This document shows, in pieces, positions 8,103 through 17,863 of a DNA stretch of 33,644 nt. The notes under the pieces were generated by a model. That model was given only the letters and a program-made list of their open reading frames with translations. It was not told where the DNA came from and made no database searches. Position numbers and translations under genes: made by a program. This DNA is from a virus: the IMG/VR virus record IMGVR_UViG_3300042556_002952, positions 1 to 33,644 of that record; one strand, 5' to 3'. The first letter of the stretch is position 1. Each line of letters begins with the position of its first letter.

Positions 8103-9196
8103 TGAACCAACACCTGCAAAACCTCGTCGATCAAACCCTCTACCGTGCCGAGCACTGGCTGCGGGAATTTCGCAACCCCGTCGTCCTCTGGAGCGGAGGC
8201 AAGGACAGCACCGCCATGCTGCACCTCCTCATCTTCAAGCTCGGCGTGCGACTGCCCTGCGTGCAGTGGCGTGAACCCCGCTTCCGCCACCGCTACGCCC
8301 ACAGCGACCTGCTCGCCCGCGAGTGGGACTTGACCCTCTTCGATTACGCTCCCGGCCGCATCGCCATCCAAGATGGGTTCGACATCGAGACCGGCCAGCC
8401 CCGTTTCGACTTCCTCAAATACTATCAATGGGGCCACCACAGCGCCCTCGTCCTCAGCCTCGGCACCGAGCACCCCAAGGAAGGCGAGCCCTACTTGTGC
8501 GGCCTCACCGATGTCCTCCAGCGCCCCACCGGCTCATTCAACTGGCCGTGGGACGCCGCATTCCACGGACAGAAAAGTGCCGATGTCGATCTCATCAAAG
8601 GCGGCGTCCCGCTTGCCCAAGATGTGCGCCGTGTGGATGACAGCCCGACCCAGCTTTTCCTCATGCGGCATTGGACCGACGACGACATCTTCGACTACCT
8701 CGAAGCCGAAGGCGTCCCCATGGACCCCACCCGCTACGACCGCGCCTCGGGAAAGTGGGGCCACAAGCAGGACAAATCCCACAACGCCGACTACTACCCC
8801 ATCTGCTGGAACTGCGTGAACCGCCACCTCACCGCCCCCGTGTGGTGCCCCAAGCTCCGCAGCGAAGTCAATAGCATCGCCCACCTCGCCCCCTACGAAG
8901 ACAACTCCATCCCAGAGCAAGGCTTCAAACCCACATGGAATCCCAACTCGACTGTCAACGGTGTGGCGCATGTTGCTCGCACCGTTGGAGCTGGCCCGTG
9001 CTCCGGCGCGACCGCTCCGACGCCACCGGCATCCCTGCCGACTACCTCCGCACCGACTACCCCCTCCTCAAGACCTCACCCTGCGGACGCTGCATCGCCC
9101 TCCGTGGCCAGGTGGGCCGAGGAGTCGCCTGCGCAATATACGAATCCCGCCCATCCGCCTGCCGGTCCTTCCAGCCTGGCAGCCTCCTCTGCCTAG
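8102..9196 (+). CDS. Phosphoadenosine phosphosulfate reductase-family protein (PP-loop)
   Basis: A 364-residue reading frame. S31-G-G-K-D-S36 is the PP-loop of the PAPS reductase/ATP pyrophosphatase family, and the fold continues to about residue 275. C235-W-N-C238 and C249 form a cysteine cluster that may bind metal. Such phage proteins are common, but the reaction is usually unknown (sulfur transfer or nucleotide modification are options). The last ~85 residues are Pro/Ala/Thr/Ser-rich and overlap the YkgJ-like gene in another frame, so they may be a lost-stop readthrough and not part of the fold. The start is the TAATG overlap with the previous gene. Confidence 0.85.
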   Translation: MNQHLQNLVDQTLYRAEHWLREFRNPVVLWSGGKDSTAMLHLLIFKLGVRLPCVQWREPRFRHRYAHSDLLAREWDLTLFDYAPGRIAIQDGFDIETGQPRFDFLKYYQWGHHSALVLSLGTEHPKEGEPYLCGLTDVLQRPTGSFNWPWDAAFHGQKSADVDLIKGGVPLAQDVRRVDDSPTQLFLMRHWTDDDIFDYLEAEGVPMDPTRYDRASGKWGHKQDKSHNADYYPICWNCVNRHLTAPVWCPKLRSEVNSIAHLAPYEDNSIPEQGFKPTWNPNSTVNGVAHVARTVGAGPCSGATAPTPPASLPTTSAPTTPSSRPHPADAASPSVARWAEESPAQYTNPAHPPAGPSSLAASSA

Positions 9197-9228
9197 AAGC
9201 CCGCCAATCCAAAAACCTCCCCACCTAA
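8935..9228 (+). CDS. YkgJ-type zinc/iron-chelating cysteine-cluster protein
   Basis: A 97-residue protein with the complete family pattern: C7-x2-C10-x2-C13-C14, then C50-x2-C53, C66-A-I-Y-E-S-R-P-S-A-C76 and C86. The I-Y-E-x-R-P-x-x-C-R signature makes this a firm call. These proteins bind a metal or Fe-S centre; their reactions are mostly unsettled. It overlaps the PAPS-family frame by 262 bases in a different frame. The neighbouring pair of Cys-cluster and PP-loop proteins suggests a shared sulfur or metal-dependent modification, which is inference. Confidence 0.85.
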   Translation: MESQLDCQRCGACCSHRWSWPVLRRDRSDATGIPADYLRTDYPLLKTSPCGRCIALRGQVGRGVACAIYESRPSACRSFQPGSLLCLEARQSKNLPT

Positions 9229-9232
9229 TCCC

Positions 9233-9730
9233 ATGCCATACGCCCCAACCGTCAACGACAACTCCGGCCAAATCCTCGCCGGATACCAAACCAAATCCGC
9301 CGAAATCAAAGCCGCTGGCAACGAAGCTCTGGCTAAAGGTATCACCGATGGCGTGACGAGCATAGCAGGGGGCATCGGTGGGGCCATCGCAAAATCCCAA
9401 GCCAACACCGCCAAGCTCCAAGGCATCCAAGCCACCGGCTCGGCCATGCAAGCCATCCTCCCCCAATACGGCGAGGAAGGCATGGCCCTCGGCCAAGCCC
9501 TCCAAAGCGAACTCGGCAAAGCAGGCACCAACCCCGACAAGATGGCCGGAGCCATGATGGCCTTCATGCCCGCCATGGAAAACCTCCAAAGCCGCTTCAA
9601 TCAAAACAATCAATACACCCAAGCCCTCAATCTCGCCAAACAGAAAGCCGCCCTCGGCATCGGCGGAGGCGGTGGGTCTTCGCCCATGTTTAGCGTCGAT
9701 GTGGCGGATGGCGTTGACATCTCTCAGTAA
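9233..9730 (+). CDS. Small virion-associated protein with glycine-zipper segment
   Basis: A 165-residue protein. Residues about 35-55 (ITDGVTSIAGGIGGAIAKS) form a Gly/Ala/Ile stretch like a glycine zipper, followed by a helical Gln/Ala/Lys part and a GGGGGS linker near the C-terminus. It starts five bases after the YkgJ-like stop. Position among virion genes and the membrane-like segment suggest an internal or ejection protein. I do not recognise a named family. Confidence 0.55.
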   Translation: MPYAPTVNDNSGQILAGYQTKSAEIKAAGNEALAKGITDGVTSIAGGIGGAIAKSQANTAKLQGIQATGSAMQAILPQYGEEGMALGQALQSELGKAGTNPDKMAGAMMAFMPAMENLQSRFNQNNQYTQALNLAKQKAALGIGGGGGSSPMFSVDVADGVDISQ

Positions 9731-9739
9731 AATCGTTCC

Positions 9740-10789
9740 ATGGCCTCCCCCGCACAAAACGCTTTTGTAAATTCCGTGCCGCTTCCACGGCAGGCCAATC
9801 TCGACAACGACCAGGTTGTGCCGATCCCGGTGAACCCCTCTGCCGACGCTGATCCAAATAACATCATGCCCTTATCGGCAGCGTTTGATGCCGTCGATCC
9901 GGCCACCCAGCAACAACCGGTGGGCCAAGCCCTCGATGCCGTGTCGGGTCAAGACGACGAGCCTTTCGATGCCGTCGCCGCCCGGCTCGCCCAGGGAGCC
10001 CGCGTTCGCATCACCAGCCAAGAGCAATGGAATGCCCTCTCCCCGCATGAGAAGGAGGCGATCCGCGCCACCAAAGCCTCGGGCGGCAGCGTCAACGCCC
10101 GCGACGCTCTCCGCGTTTACCAAGACAGCGTAAAGCGTGCCCGCGCAACGCAAGTCCAGACCGTGACACTCAGCGATGGCCGCAAGGTGGATATGGTAAA
10201 TGGCACATATCCTCCAGCAGCCAAGCAGGCCGAACCGGTGAAAATGGAAATCAAGCAAGCCGAGGATGGCACGATGGTTATGATTGACCCGCTCACGGGC
10301 CGCAGCTTCCCGGCATGGAATGAAAACACCGGGGAAGCCGTTCGCGGCCCCGCGAAACTTTCCCCCGCGCAAGAGGAAAAAATCAAATTACTTCAACTAA
10401 ACAGCGAAGACAAAGGAGCCAGGTTGGCCGACCTGACGCGTTTTACAGAATCCGATTCTGTCCAATACAACGACGCTACCGGAGGCTATGAGCCTGCTGG
10501 TTTTTTTGGAGGGTCTAAAGTCAAAGATTTAAGGAAAGAAATCGAAACTGAAAAAGACAAATACGATAAGCAAATTGAAATGGCCCTGCGCCCCGTGAAC
10601 CGCTCCTCCAAATCCTCCCCCGCTCCCGCTGCCACGCCAGCGCCGACCCCTGCCACCCGCTCCGCCGCCCCTTCCCAAACTCCCCGCCCAAACCCCATGC
10701 CCACGCCTGAGAAATTCCAAGTCGGCAAACGCTACCGCGATGCCGCTGGCAATGTGAAAACCTACCGGGGCAACGGAGCTTGGGAATGA
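9740..10789 (+). CDS. Phage structural-module protein, function unknown
   Basis: A 349-residue protein. Residues 1-80 are Asp/Pro/Ala-rich and look disordered. A helical region with SPAQEEKIKLLQLNSEDKG and a lysine-rich coiled-coil end (KDLRKEIETEKDKYDKQIEM) follows. A Pro/Ala/Ser linker then leads to a short C-terminal motif, FQVGKRYRDAAGNVKTYRG, a pattern common at the ends of phage internal proteins. Its stop overlaps the next ATG. Function is not assigned; a scaffold, cargo or ejection partner of the giant protein downstream is possible. Confidence 0.6.
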   Translation: MASPAQNAFVNSVPLPRQANLDNDQVVPIPVNPSADADPNNIMPLSAAFDAVDPATQQQPVGQALDAVSGQDDEPFDAVAARLAQGARVRITSQEQWNALSPHEKEAIRATKASGGSVNARDALRVYQDSVKRARATQVQTVTLSDGRKVDMVNGTYPPAAKQAEPVKMEIKQAEDGTMVMIDPLTGRSFPAWNENTGEAVRGPAKLSPAQEEKIKLLQLNSEDKGARLADLTRFTESDSVQYNDATGGYEPAGFFGGSKVKDLRKEIETEKDKYDKQIEMALRPVNRSSKSSPAPAATPAPTPATRSAAPSQTPRPNPMPTPEKFQVGKRYRDAAGNVKTYRGNGAWE

Positions 10790-13700
10790 GTTTCGATCCC
10801 TCCACCGCCGTTCTCATCGAGGACGAACCGGCTGATTTCGAGGCCGCCTCCGCCGTGCCGGTGGAGGAGGAGCCGATGGGATTCGATCCCACCACCGCCG
10901 TTCTTGTCGAGGACGAGCCCGCCTTGCCCGCTGCCACGCCTTCGCCATTGCCCGCACCGAATCCCGAACTCGATGCCGCCCGCGATGCCGGGATGCGCGA
11001 GGATCAACTTATCCGCGAGGAGGGGATTTTCCCCGAGGGCAGCCAATCTTGGAAAGTCCTCGATGGCCGCATCTACATCGACCCCGCCCGCTACAACTCC
11101 GCCGTCGAGAATCTGTGGTCCGCCGGGGTGATCGACTCCGACTCCTACACCCAGCTCCAGAAAGGCACCGTGGATCAATGGGACGAAGCCTCCCGCACCG
11201 TGATCCCCTCGGTGGAGAAAGCCACCGCCGCCCGCCGCGACTTGGAGCGCCGCGCCGGAGCTTTCCCCGAAGCCAAAGCCGCCGCCTCCGGCCTGCTCAA
11301 AGGAGCCATGCAAACCGGAGCCGCCATCGTGGGAGGGGGAGCCGCCGCCACAGCCACCGGCTTTACTGGACCGGGGGCCATCGCCGTTGGCATTGGCGCA
11401 GGCACCGCCGCCGCGCTCGGCACCGGAGCCGCCTACGACAAGCTCCTCGAACTCTCCTCCAAGGAAAGCGACCTGCTTGATAGCTTCTACGCCGCGAACC
11501 AACTCAAGCCCGGCTACAACACCGGCGGCCAGCTCGTCTCGATCCTCGCCCCCACGCCCGTTTCCATCTCCCGCCTGGCGAATGCCGCCAATCTCATCCA
11601 AGCCGAGAAAGGCAGCGCCGCCGCCGCCAAGTTTGTCACCGGAGCCTTCGGCGCAGGCGCAGGCATCGGCGTGGCTACCGACGCCACGATCCAAGTCGGC
11701 AACCTCGGCCTCGATAAACTCCTGCACCAAGACATCAGCAAGGAAGTGGCGATGGAGCATTTCCGCCAGACCGGCGAACAACTCGCCCCCCGCCCGCAAT
11801 ACAACCCCGCCAGCACCGGCATCTCCGCCATCTTCGGCGGGCTCGGCGCGGGCCTCGGGGTGAAGGCTCGTAATAAAACCTACGCCCCCGAGGAATTGGT
11901 GACGCTTGAATCCCAGGTCAAAACTGGCCGCGCCACCCGCCAAGAGGCCGAGGACTACCGAGTCATGCGCCAAGCGGTGCAAACCCTCCGCGCCGACGAA
12001 CGCCTCCTCGACGCCCAAGCCATCCGCCGCGCCACCGTGGACGCCGCAGGCTTCCGTTTCCTCGATACCACCGAGATCATCAACCCCCGCTTCCAGCGCG
12101 AGCTTTTGGCTTACGCCGCCGAGAATCCCCAAGCCGCCGTGCCGCTTTCTGGAAGCCCCGCCGCCTACACCGGCCAAGCCTTCATCAACCGAGGCGGCCC
12201 CGCGCCAGCCTTCCAAGGCGGCACCAACGCCCTGCCCGGCCCCGAGGGCGTGCCTGCTTTACCAGGGCCCGCCGCCGAGCCGTCGAACATCCTACCCTTC
12301 GACCCCACCACCGCCACGCTGGTTGACGACATTCCCCCAACCGCCTCTGCTCCCGCAGCAAGCGCACCAACAGCGCCTGAACTGACAGGCTCACCCGAAA
12401 TGATCGCCGGGGAGGGGGCCACGCCTTCGCCGCCCGCCAAGCCCAAGCGCAAGTTCCCCCGCATCTCCTACGATCCCGGCACATTTCCTATCCTTTCCGC
12501 GCTTCAAGAAAGCCCGATGCGCCCAAGCTCTAGCGGCACAGCGGGCGGAGAGAATGATTTTTGGAACGAAATCCGCCGCACCGGCAGGCACTTCGCCGAG
12601 ACCCACCGCTCGACAGGCCAACCCTACGATGTCCGCGCCCAAGAACTTTTCGAGCGAGGTTTATTGCCCGACCCCTCGCCGGATACTTTGTTCAATGCCT
12701 ATATGTCGGAGGTCAATAGCTACCGCCAAATCAAGGATGGCGACCCCACCGAGGCCGAGCAAAATAAAATCCAGAAGCAATACGACACCTTCACTAAGCA
12801 AGCCCTCGACCCCTCGAAGACAAAGAAATCCAAACTGCAACCGGTCACGACCAGCGACCTCAAGATCGGCGACCGCGTGAAGATCGCAGACGAATGGCTC
12901 AATGTGAAAGCCATCGACCCCGAGACCTTCACCATTTCCCTGGAAGACGGCGCAAAGTTTGGCCTCCAGAAAGTGGAAGACGGCACGCAAATGTGGGTGC
13001 AGGAAACCGAAATCTCCCCCTCACAGGATGATGGCTTCTCATTTCTGAATGAGACCGACACCGCGCCCGCCGCACCCCCGCAGGCCGAGCCCTTCTCAGG
13101 CAACCTTTTTACCCCTGGCGAAATGCCATTCAGCCTCGACCGCCCGCTGGATGACGAGAGCTTAAAGCTGCAACGCGAAGCCGACGAAGCCAACCGCCAG
13201 CAAGCGGCCTACGAGGAAGCGCAGAAAAGCCAAACCAACATGGCCTTTGCCGATGCCGGTCCCCCCGCCAAATCCTCCCGAGGCGGCAAGACCATGGCCG
13301 ACGCCGGGCCGCCCGCGCCGCTCCTCTCCACCACCGCCACGCTCCCTAAGCCCCCGCTCGAAACCTACAACGACGCCCAGGTCTTCGCCGACTTCCCCGA
13401 TGCGGTTGGCGTGGTGCGTTCCACAAAGGGCAGCGGCTGGACGATGCCTCTGATCCTCGGTGGCACGGACAAGGTGCCCGTCATGGAAATGCCCGAGCTG
13501 GTGGAAATGGTGCGCTCCCTCACCGGCAACGACCCGAAGTTGAAACGAATGCCCAAAGCCCTCGGCACATTCAACCCCGGCTCCGGCATCATCACGCTCC
13601 GCCCCGACCTCTTCCAAAACGAAGCCAGCGCCATGATGACCTTTGCCCACGAGATCGGCCACCTCGTGAGCTGGATGGATGAGCGCAACATTAAGCTCGG

Positions 13701-16700
13701 CAACCTCGGCGGCCACATCATGAATGTGGGCAACTATCTCAAGAGCACCTTTCCAATAACGCCCGGCGCAGGCCCGGCCCTCACCACTGCCGACCGCCGC
13801 AAACTCCAAGCCCAAGCCAAAAGCGAGAATCCTTCCGATCCCGACGCCCGCACCACCCGCTACCGTGAGCTTGTGCAGCAGACCATGGACACTCGGAACC
13901 TTGGTGCTGTCTCCGAGAAGCAAGGCGGCTACTCGCCGAACATCCGCGAAGAACTCATCAACCTATCCGAATGGTGGAAGCCCTTCAGCTATGACGATGC
14001 CAAGGATAGCTATGTGGACTACCGCCACAGCGCCGAAGAACTCTACGCCGACGCCATCAGCGTGCTCTTCAACTCCCCAGCGGACCTCCAAGCCCGCGCC
14101 CCCGTATTTTACAAAGCCTTCTGGAACTACGCCGACGCTCGCCCGCAGGTAAAAGCCAGCATCTTTGAAATCCAAAACCGCATCCTCATGGGCCGCGATG
14201 CCGTGCTGGATAAGCGCCTCGCCCGCGACTTGGAATCCTTTAAGGCCGGGGCCGAGGTTTTCGTTGGCAAGCAGGCCGCCGCTGCCGCCCGCCGCGCCAG
14301 CCTCACGGGCTGGTGGGAAAACCTCAAAGACCAATACTGGAACCGCTACCAACCTCTCATCGAATCCGCCGCCAAGGCCCGCGCCGCTGGCACCATCACC
14401 AAGGCGGAGGAGGACGGCATCCGCTGGCTTACCGAGGAGCACCCGCTGGCCGATAGCAAGCTCCAGCTCAAGCTCGCCGACATTGGCCGCCTCTACCAAA
14501 GCCTCGATGCGGCAGGCGTGCCGCGTGATTATTTCGGCGTCTGGCTCAAGCATCACCGCATCGCCAACGAACGCTACGAAGTCACCGAGAAAATTAAGGG
14601 AATGGATCTCACGGTGGAGAAAGGCCGCGCCGTGATGGCCAACCCTGGCGGCGAGACCGCCCGCACCTCCGCCGAAATGCTCGCCTCTCTCCAGCAGCGC
14701 CTCGGCCCTGAGAAAACCGCCGCCCTCGAATCCGCCGTCGCGGGATTCCGCGATGTTGTTTTCACCATCATGGAGGATGCGAACGACGCCGGGCTTTTCT
14801 CTGCCGACCTCTGGGAAATCATCAGCGCCAACCGCGACAACTACGCCGCCTTCACCCCGCTGGAATATGTGCAGGAGTATCTGCCCTCAGCGATCCGCAA
14901 GCAGGTGGGAACCTTTAAGGAAATCGCCGACCCGCTCCAGCAAACGGTGCTTAAATCCATCAGCATCCACCGCGCCGCGCAGAACAACCGATTCAAACGC
15001 GCCGCCGTGGAGGCCATCCGCCAGACCGCGCCGGAGCTGGTGAAGCCCGCGCCCATGAAATACAACGGCAAAGCCATGGTGCCGCAGGAGTCACAGGAAA
15101 CTGGCCTCTCCTTGGTGCAATGGAAGGACGATGGCCAACTCACCGGCGTTCATCTCCCCGACCGCTACGCCCGCATGTGGGAGGATCAATCCCCCGCCGA
15201 GCGCGACGCCATTCTCAAGCTCCTCTCGACGGGATTCCAACGCCTCGTCTATGGCGCGATCATCCGCTACAACCCGGCCTTCCAGCTTTTCATGTCGCCC
15301 GCCCGCGACCTTCAACGATCCATCACCAATATGCCTGGCGGCATCCAAGGCCGCGCCCGTTTCCTCCAGCGCCTCCTCGATCCCGAAACCTGGGGAGCCT
15401 CCGTGGAATGGGCGAGGGGAGACATCGGCAAGACCGAACTCCTCCGCGAGATGATTGAGAACGCCGCCACAGGCGGACCGCACAGCGCCTTCGGTGGCCG
15501 CATGGGGAGCGACGACGACAGCCTCGACGCCATCCTCCGCAAGTATCACCTGCAAGATCAGCAATCCCGAAATGGTTTTGTCCGCGCCCTCATGGCCCCG
15601 CTCAAAGGCATCGAGTTTGCCGGGCAAGTCCTGCAACTCCTACCCAAAGCCGCCGCCTACAAAGTCTTGGTCAAAGATACCGGCATCCCCGCCCCGCAAG
15701 CCGCCAACACCATCCGCAACCACATCGGCATCCCGAACTACTACAAGAAAGGCCGCCACGCCCAAGCCGCAGGTGCGCTGGTGCCGTTTCTCAACATCTT
15801 CCTCCGCTCCTACGACTCGCTGCAACGCAACCTCCGAGGAGCCGAGCGCAACATGGGCGGCAAGGAATGGTGGCTGGCCTGGGCGCTTACCGGCGGCGGC
15901 CTCATCGCCGTCATGCAAACCCTCGCCAAAGAAGGACTCTTCGGCGAAGACCTCAAAAAGCTCTACTCCCGCGTGCCTACTTGGGACATGACGAACTTTG
16001 CCGTGCTGCCTCTCGGCGAAGTCCCCACCGGAGAGACCGGCGGCAAGACCGTCTATGCCCGCTTGCCGCAAGATGAAGGGCTGCGCGTCATCAACGGCGT
16101 CGTGAGTAAAATGCTCACCTCGGCCATCCGCTCCGCTAAAGGCGATCCCTCCGCGCCGCAACTCGGCGAGGTTTTCGCAGGCATCAGCTCCCAAGTCCCC
16201 GGCACCAACACCATCGTCGAACTCGGCCAGAACTGGACAACTTTCCTGGCGGGCCGCAATCCGCGTGATGATTTCCGCAACCGCTACATCCTCTCCGACG
16301 ACCAATGGCTCGCCGGGGGATGGGAGGCCACCAAGCCCATGCTCGGCTGGACGCTGGAGCAAACCGGCATCACCAACTTTTTCACTTACGATCCCAAGGC
16401 CGACACGCTCACCGAAACAACCCTCAGCGCCGCGCCTATATTGAATCGGTTCATCAAAATCAGCGACCGAGGCGTTTATCAAAGCGAAGCCAAGGCCGAC
16501 GAAGCCGACAAGCGCGACATGGCCAAGGTCCGACTCTCGCTCCCCGACCAGGTGAACGGCCTCCGCACCGAATACAACTACCTCAAAAACCGAGGCGAGA
16601 ACCGCAGCGACCGCGAAACTTTGCGCTACTACGAACTCGGCCAATGGTATCGCACCTACCGGCAAGCCATGGACGAGGTGGAAACCAACATGGAGTTTGG

Positions 16701-16770
16701 CAACCGCGCCGCCGCGCAATCCGCCATCCGTGGCCTAGTCCAAGACAGCAAACTCTACAAAGCCCGCTAA
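10786..16770 (+). CDS. Giant polyvalent phage protein with zinc-protease motif
   Basis: A 1994-residue protein. Near the N-terminus are repeats of the F-D-P-[ST]-T-A-x-L-[IV]-E-D-E-P type; a related copy (FDPTTATLVDDIP) recurs near residue 505. Two or three Gly/Ala membrane-like segments lie between about 165 and 365. A metalloprotease motif H955-E-I-G-H959 follows, with E1084-E1085 (AEELYADAIS) as likely third ligand. From about 1505 (ARDLQRSITNMPGG) to 1680 (VPFLNIFLRSYDSLQRN) it resembles the large polyvalent protein associated LPD38-type region. This layout is typical of proteins packaged in virions and injected. The ATG overlaps the preceding stop by ATGA; it ends tail-to-tail with the integrase, sharing 3 bases. 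Confidence 0.75.
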   Translation: MSFDPSTAVLIEDEPADFEAASAVPVEEEPMGFDPTTAVLVEDEPALPAATPSPLPAPNPELDAARDAGMREDQLIREEGIFPEGSQSWKVLDGRIYIDPARYNSAVENLWSAGVIDSDSYTQLQKGTVDQWDEASRTVIPSVEKATAARRDLERRAGAFPEAKAAASGLLKGAMQTGAAIVGGGAAATATGFTGPGAIAVGIGAGTAAALGTGAAYDKLLELSSKESDLLDSFYAANQLKPGYNTGGQLVSILAPTPVSISRLANAANLIQAEKGSAAAAKFVTGAFGAGAGIGVATDATIQVGNLGLDKLLHQDISKEVAMEHFRQTGEQLAPRPQYNPASTGISAIFGGLGAGLGVKARNKTYAPEELVTLESQVKTGRATRQEAEDYRVMRQAVQTLRADERLLDAQAIRRATVDAAGFRFLDTTEIINPRFQRELLAYAAENPQAAVPLSGSPAAYTGQAFINRGGPAPAFQGGTNALPGPEGVPALPGPAAEPSNILPFDPTTATLVDDIPPTASAPAASAPTAPELTGSPEMIAGEGATPSPPAKPKRKFPRISYDPGTFPILSALQESPMRPSSSGTAGGENDFWNEIRRTGRHFAETHRSTGQPYDVRAQELFERGLLPDPSPDTLFNAYMSEVNSYRQIKDGDPTEAEQNKIQKQYDTFTKQALDPSKTKKSKLQPVTTSDLKIGDRVKIADEWLNVKAIDPETFTISLEDGAKFGLQKVEDGTQMWVQETEISPSQDDGFSFLNETDTAPAAPPQAEPFSGNLFTPGEMPFSLDRPLDDESLKLQREADEANRQQAAYEEAQKSQTNMAFADAGPPAKSSRGGKTMADAGPPAPLLSTTATLPKPPLETYNDAQVFADFPDAVGVVRSTKGSGWTMPLILGGTDKVPVMEMPELVEMVRSLTGNDPKLKRMPKALGTFNPGSGIITLRPDLFQNEASAMMTFAHEIGHLVSWMDERNIKLGNLGGHIMNVGNYLKSTFPITPGAGPALTTADRRKLQAQAKSENPSDPDARTTRYRELVQQTMDTRNLGAVSEKQGGYSPNIREELINLSEWWKPFSYDDAKDSYVDYRHSAEELYADAISVLFNSPADLQARAPVFYKAFWNYADARPQVKASIFEIQNRILMGRDAVLDKRLARDLESFKAGAEVFVGKQAAAAARRASLTGWWENLKDQYWNRYQPLIESAAKARAAGTITKAEEDGIRWLTEEHPLADSKLQLKLADIGRLYQSLDAAGVPRDYFGVWLKHHRIANERYEVTEKIKGMDLTVEKGRAVMANPGGETARTSAEMLASLQQRLGPEKTAALESAVAGFRDVVFTIMEDANDAGLFSADLWEIISANRDNYAAFTPLEYVQEYLPSAIRKQVGTFKEIADPLQQTVLKSISIHRAAQNNRFKRAAVEAIRQTAPELVKPAPMKYNGKAMVPQESQETGLSLVQWKDDGQLTGVHLPDRYARMWEDQSPAERDAILKLLSTGFQRLVYGAIIRYNPAFQLFMSPARDLQRSITNMPGGIQGRARFLQRLLDPETWGASVEWARGDIGKTELLREMIENAATGGPHSAFGGRMGSDDDSLDAILRKYHLQDQQSRNGFVRALMAPLKGIEFAGQVLQLLPKAAAYKVLVKDTGIPAPQAANTIRNHIGIPNYYKKGRHAQAAGALVPFLNIFLRSYDSLQRNLRGAERNMGGKEWWLAWALTGGGLIAVMQTLAKEGLFGEDLKKLYSRVPTWDMTNFAVLPLGEVPTGETGGKTVYARLPQDEGLRVINGVVSKMLTSAIRSAKGDPSAPQLGEVFAGISSQVPGTNTIVELGQNWTTFLAGRNPRDDFRNRYILSDDQWLAGGWEATKPMLGWTLEQTGITNFFTYDPKADTLTETTLSAAPILNRFIKISDRGVYQSEAKADEADKRDMAKVRLSLPDQVNGLRTEYNYLKNRGENRSDRETLRYYELGQWYRTYRQAMDEVETNMEFGNRAAAQSAIRGLVQDSKLYKAR

Positions 16771-17861
16771 AGCGGCTTCGGCCTTTCCAGCAGGGCGTGG
16801 TAGTGCTTCTCGACGACATCCATCGAGTCGCGCAGCAGCTTTGCCGCAACCTCCAGGCCGTCCCGCTGGGCGATCCGGCTGCCGTATTCCTTTCTCAAAT
16901 TATAGGCTCCCTTCGCGCCATCGGGGATGAAGCGCCGCACAAATTCGTTGATGCCATCGTGCGTCAGGTCGTCGGCCTCGGTCTTGTGAGCGCGTGGAAC
17001 GACATACTCGCCCTCGCCAAGCGCGGCCTGGATCAACCGCATCAGGCGGAGATTCGCAGGCACGCGGCCATACTTTCCATTTTTACTGTGGAAGTCGTGC
17101 CGTTTGATGAGAACCAAATCCACGCCGCGCTTGTTGGGTAGCCAATCCACCCAATCCCACCGGAGCTTGGCCACCTCGGAGTTTCGCAATCCTGCCCGCC
17201 GCATCAGCCAGTAAATCGCCCACACGCGGGGATTTTCCCGCCGCAGGGGAATCCTCGCCGCCGCATCCATCCGCCGCAGGATGTCGCGGGGGATAGGCTC
17301 GTAGCTTTGATCCTGGGCTTTTCCGCCCGAGACTTTCCAGAACTCCGTCAAATCCGGCAGCGTCAAATCCGCGAAGAGGTGCATCCGCCGCTGGGCCACC
17401 ACTTGCTTGACCGTCTGCACACTCGACCTCACGCCCGCCTCGGTGCAGCCCGCCGCCATCCGCGCCGTGATCCAGCCTCGCAAGACCGGAGCCGTGAGCA
17501 CCAAGTGAGAGGACACGCCGCGCCAATCCGCCTTGCCGCTGGCCTCGGCGACATACTTGGCAAAGCCGCTCGCAGCCTTCACCGCCGATCCGCCAGGGCC
17601 GTGGAGCTTGAACCGGTCCACGATCTCCCCAGCCGTGGCATAGCCTGGACGCCGGACGACCTTCGCCAGCTCCTCCTCGTTGCCCGAGCGCAATCCCTCG
17701 GAAATCTTTTTAGCCTTCGCCTCCGCCGCCGCCCGACCGGCTTTGTTGTTGATCGAAACCCCCGTCGCCTTCATGACCCGCTTGCCGTCAAGCTGCACGC
17801 GGTAATACCAGCCATTGCGGGATTCTAACCAGTAAACCGAAATCTCGTTGTGTTTTCTCAT
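16767..17861 (-). CDS. int: Tyrosine recombinase / phage integrase
   Basis: A 364-residue protein from ATG 17861. The N-terminal part is a probable arm-binding domain, followed by a core-binding domain. The catalytic domain has R-A-G-L-R-N-S-E-V (box I Arg), a likely Lys in NGKYGR, Y320-N-L-R323 in the place of H-x-x-R, and nucleophile Y354 in EKHYHAL. The box II His is Tyr, and the usual H/W position appears to be Asp, so the active site is divergent. A GTG at 17897 would add twelve residues, but they would be encoded by the arm-site repeats, so 17861 is favoured. It ends convergent with the giant virion gene and is the last gene of the minus-strand block. Confidence 0.88.
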   Translation of the reverse strand: MRKHNEISVYWLESRNGWYYRVQLDGKRVMKATGVSINNKAGRAAAEAKAKKISEGLRSGNEEELAKVVRRPGYATAGEIVDRFKLHGPGGSAVKAASGFAKYVAEASGKADWRGVSSHLVLTAPVLRGWITARMAAGCTEAGVRSSVQTVKQVVAQRRMHLFADLTLPDLTEFWKVSGGKAQDQSYEPIPRDILRRMDAAARIPLRRENPRVWAIYWLMRRAGLRNSEVAKLRWDWVDWLPNKRGVDLVLIKRHDFHSKNGKYGRVPANLRLMRLIQAALGEGEYVVPRAHKTEADDLTHDGINEFVRRFIPDGAKGAYNLRKEYGSRIAQRDGLEVAAKLLRDSMDVVEKHYHALLERPKPL

Positions 17862-17863
17862 AC

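Noticed and set aside
8935-9196. A PP-loop and YkgJ fusion protein
   Set aside because: The two domains are in different frames and no slippery site was identified; the PP-loop tail in this stretch is low complexity.
10762-12216. 484-residue open frame on the minus strand
   Set aside because: It is antisense to the giant virion gene, low in complexity, with no motif or coupling to a neighbour.
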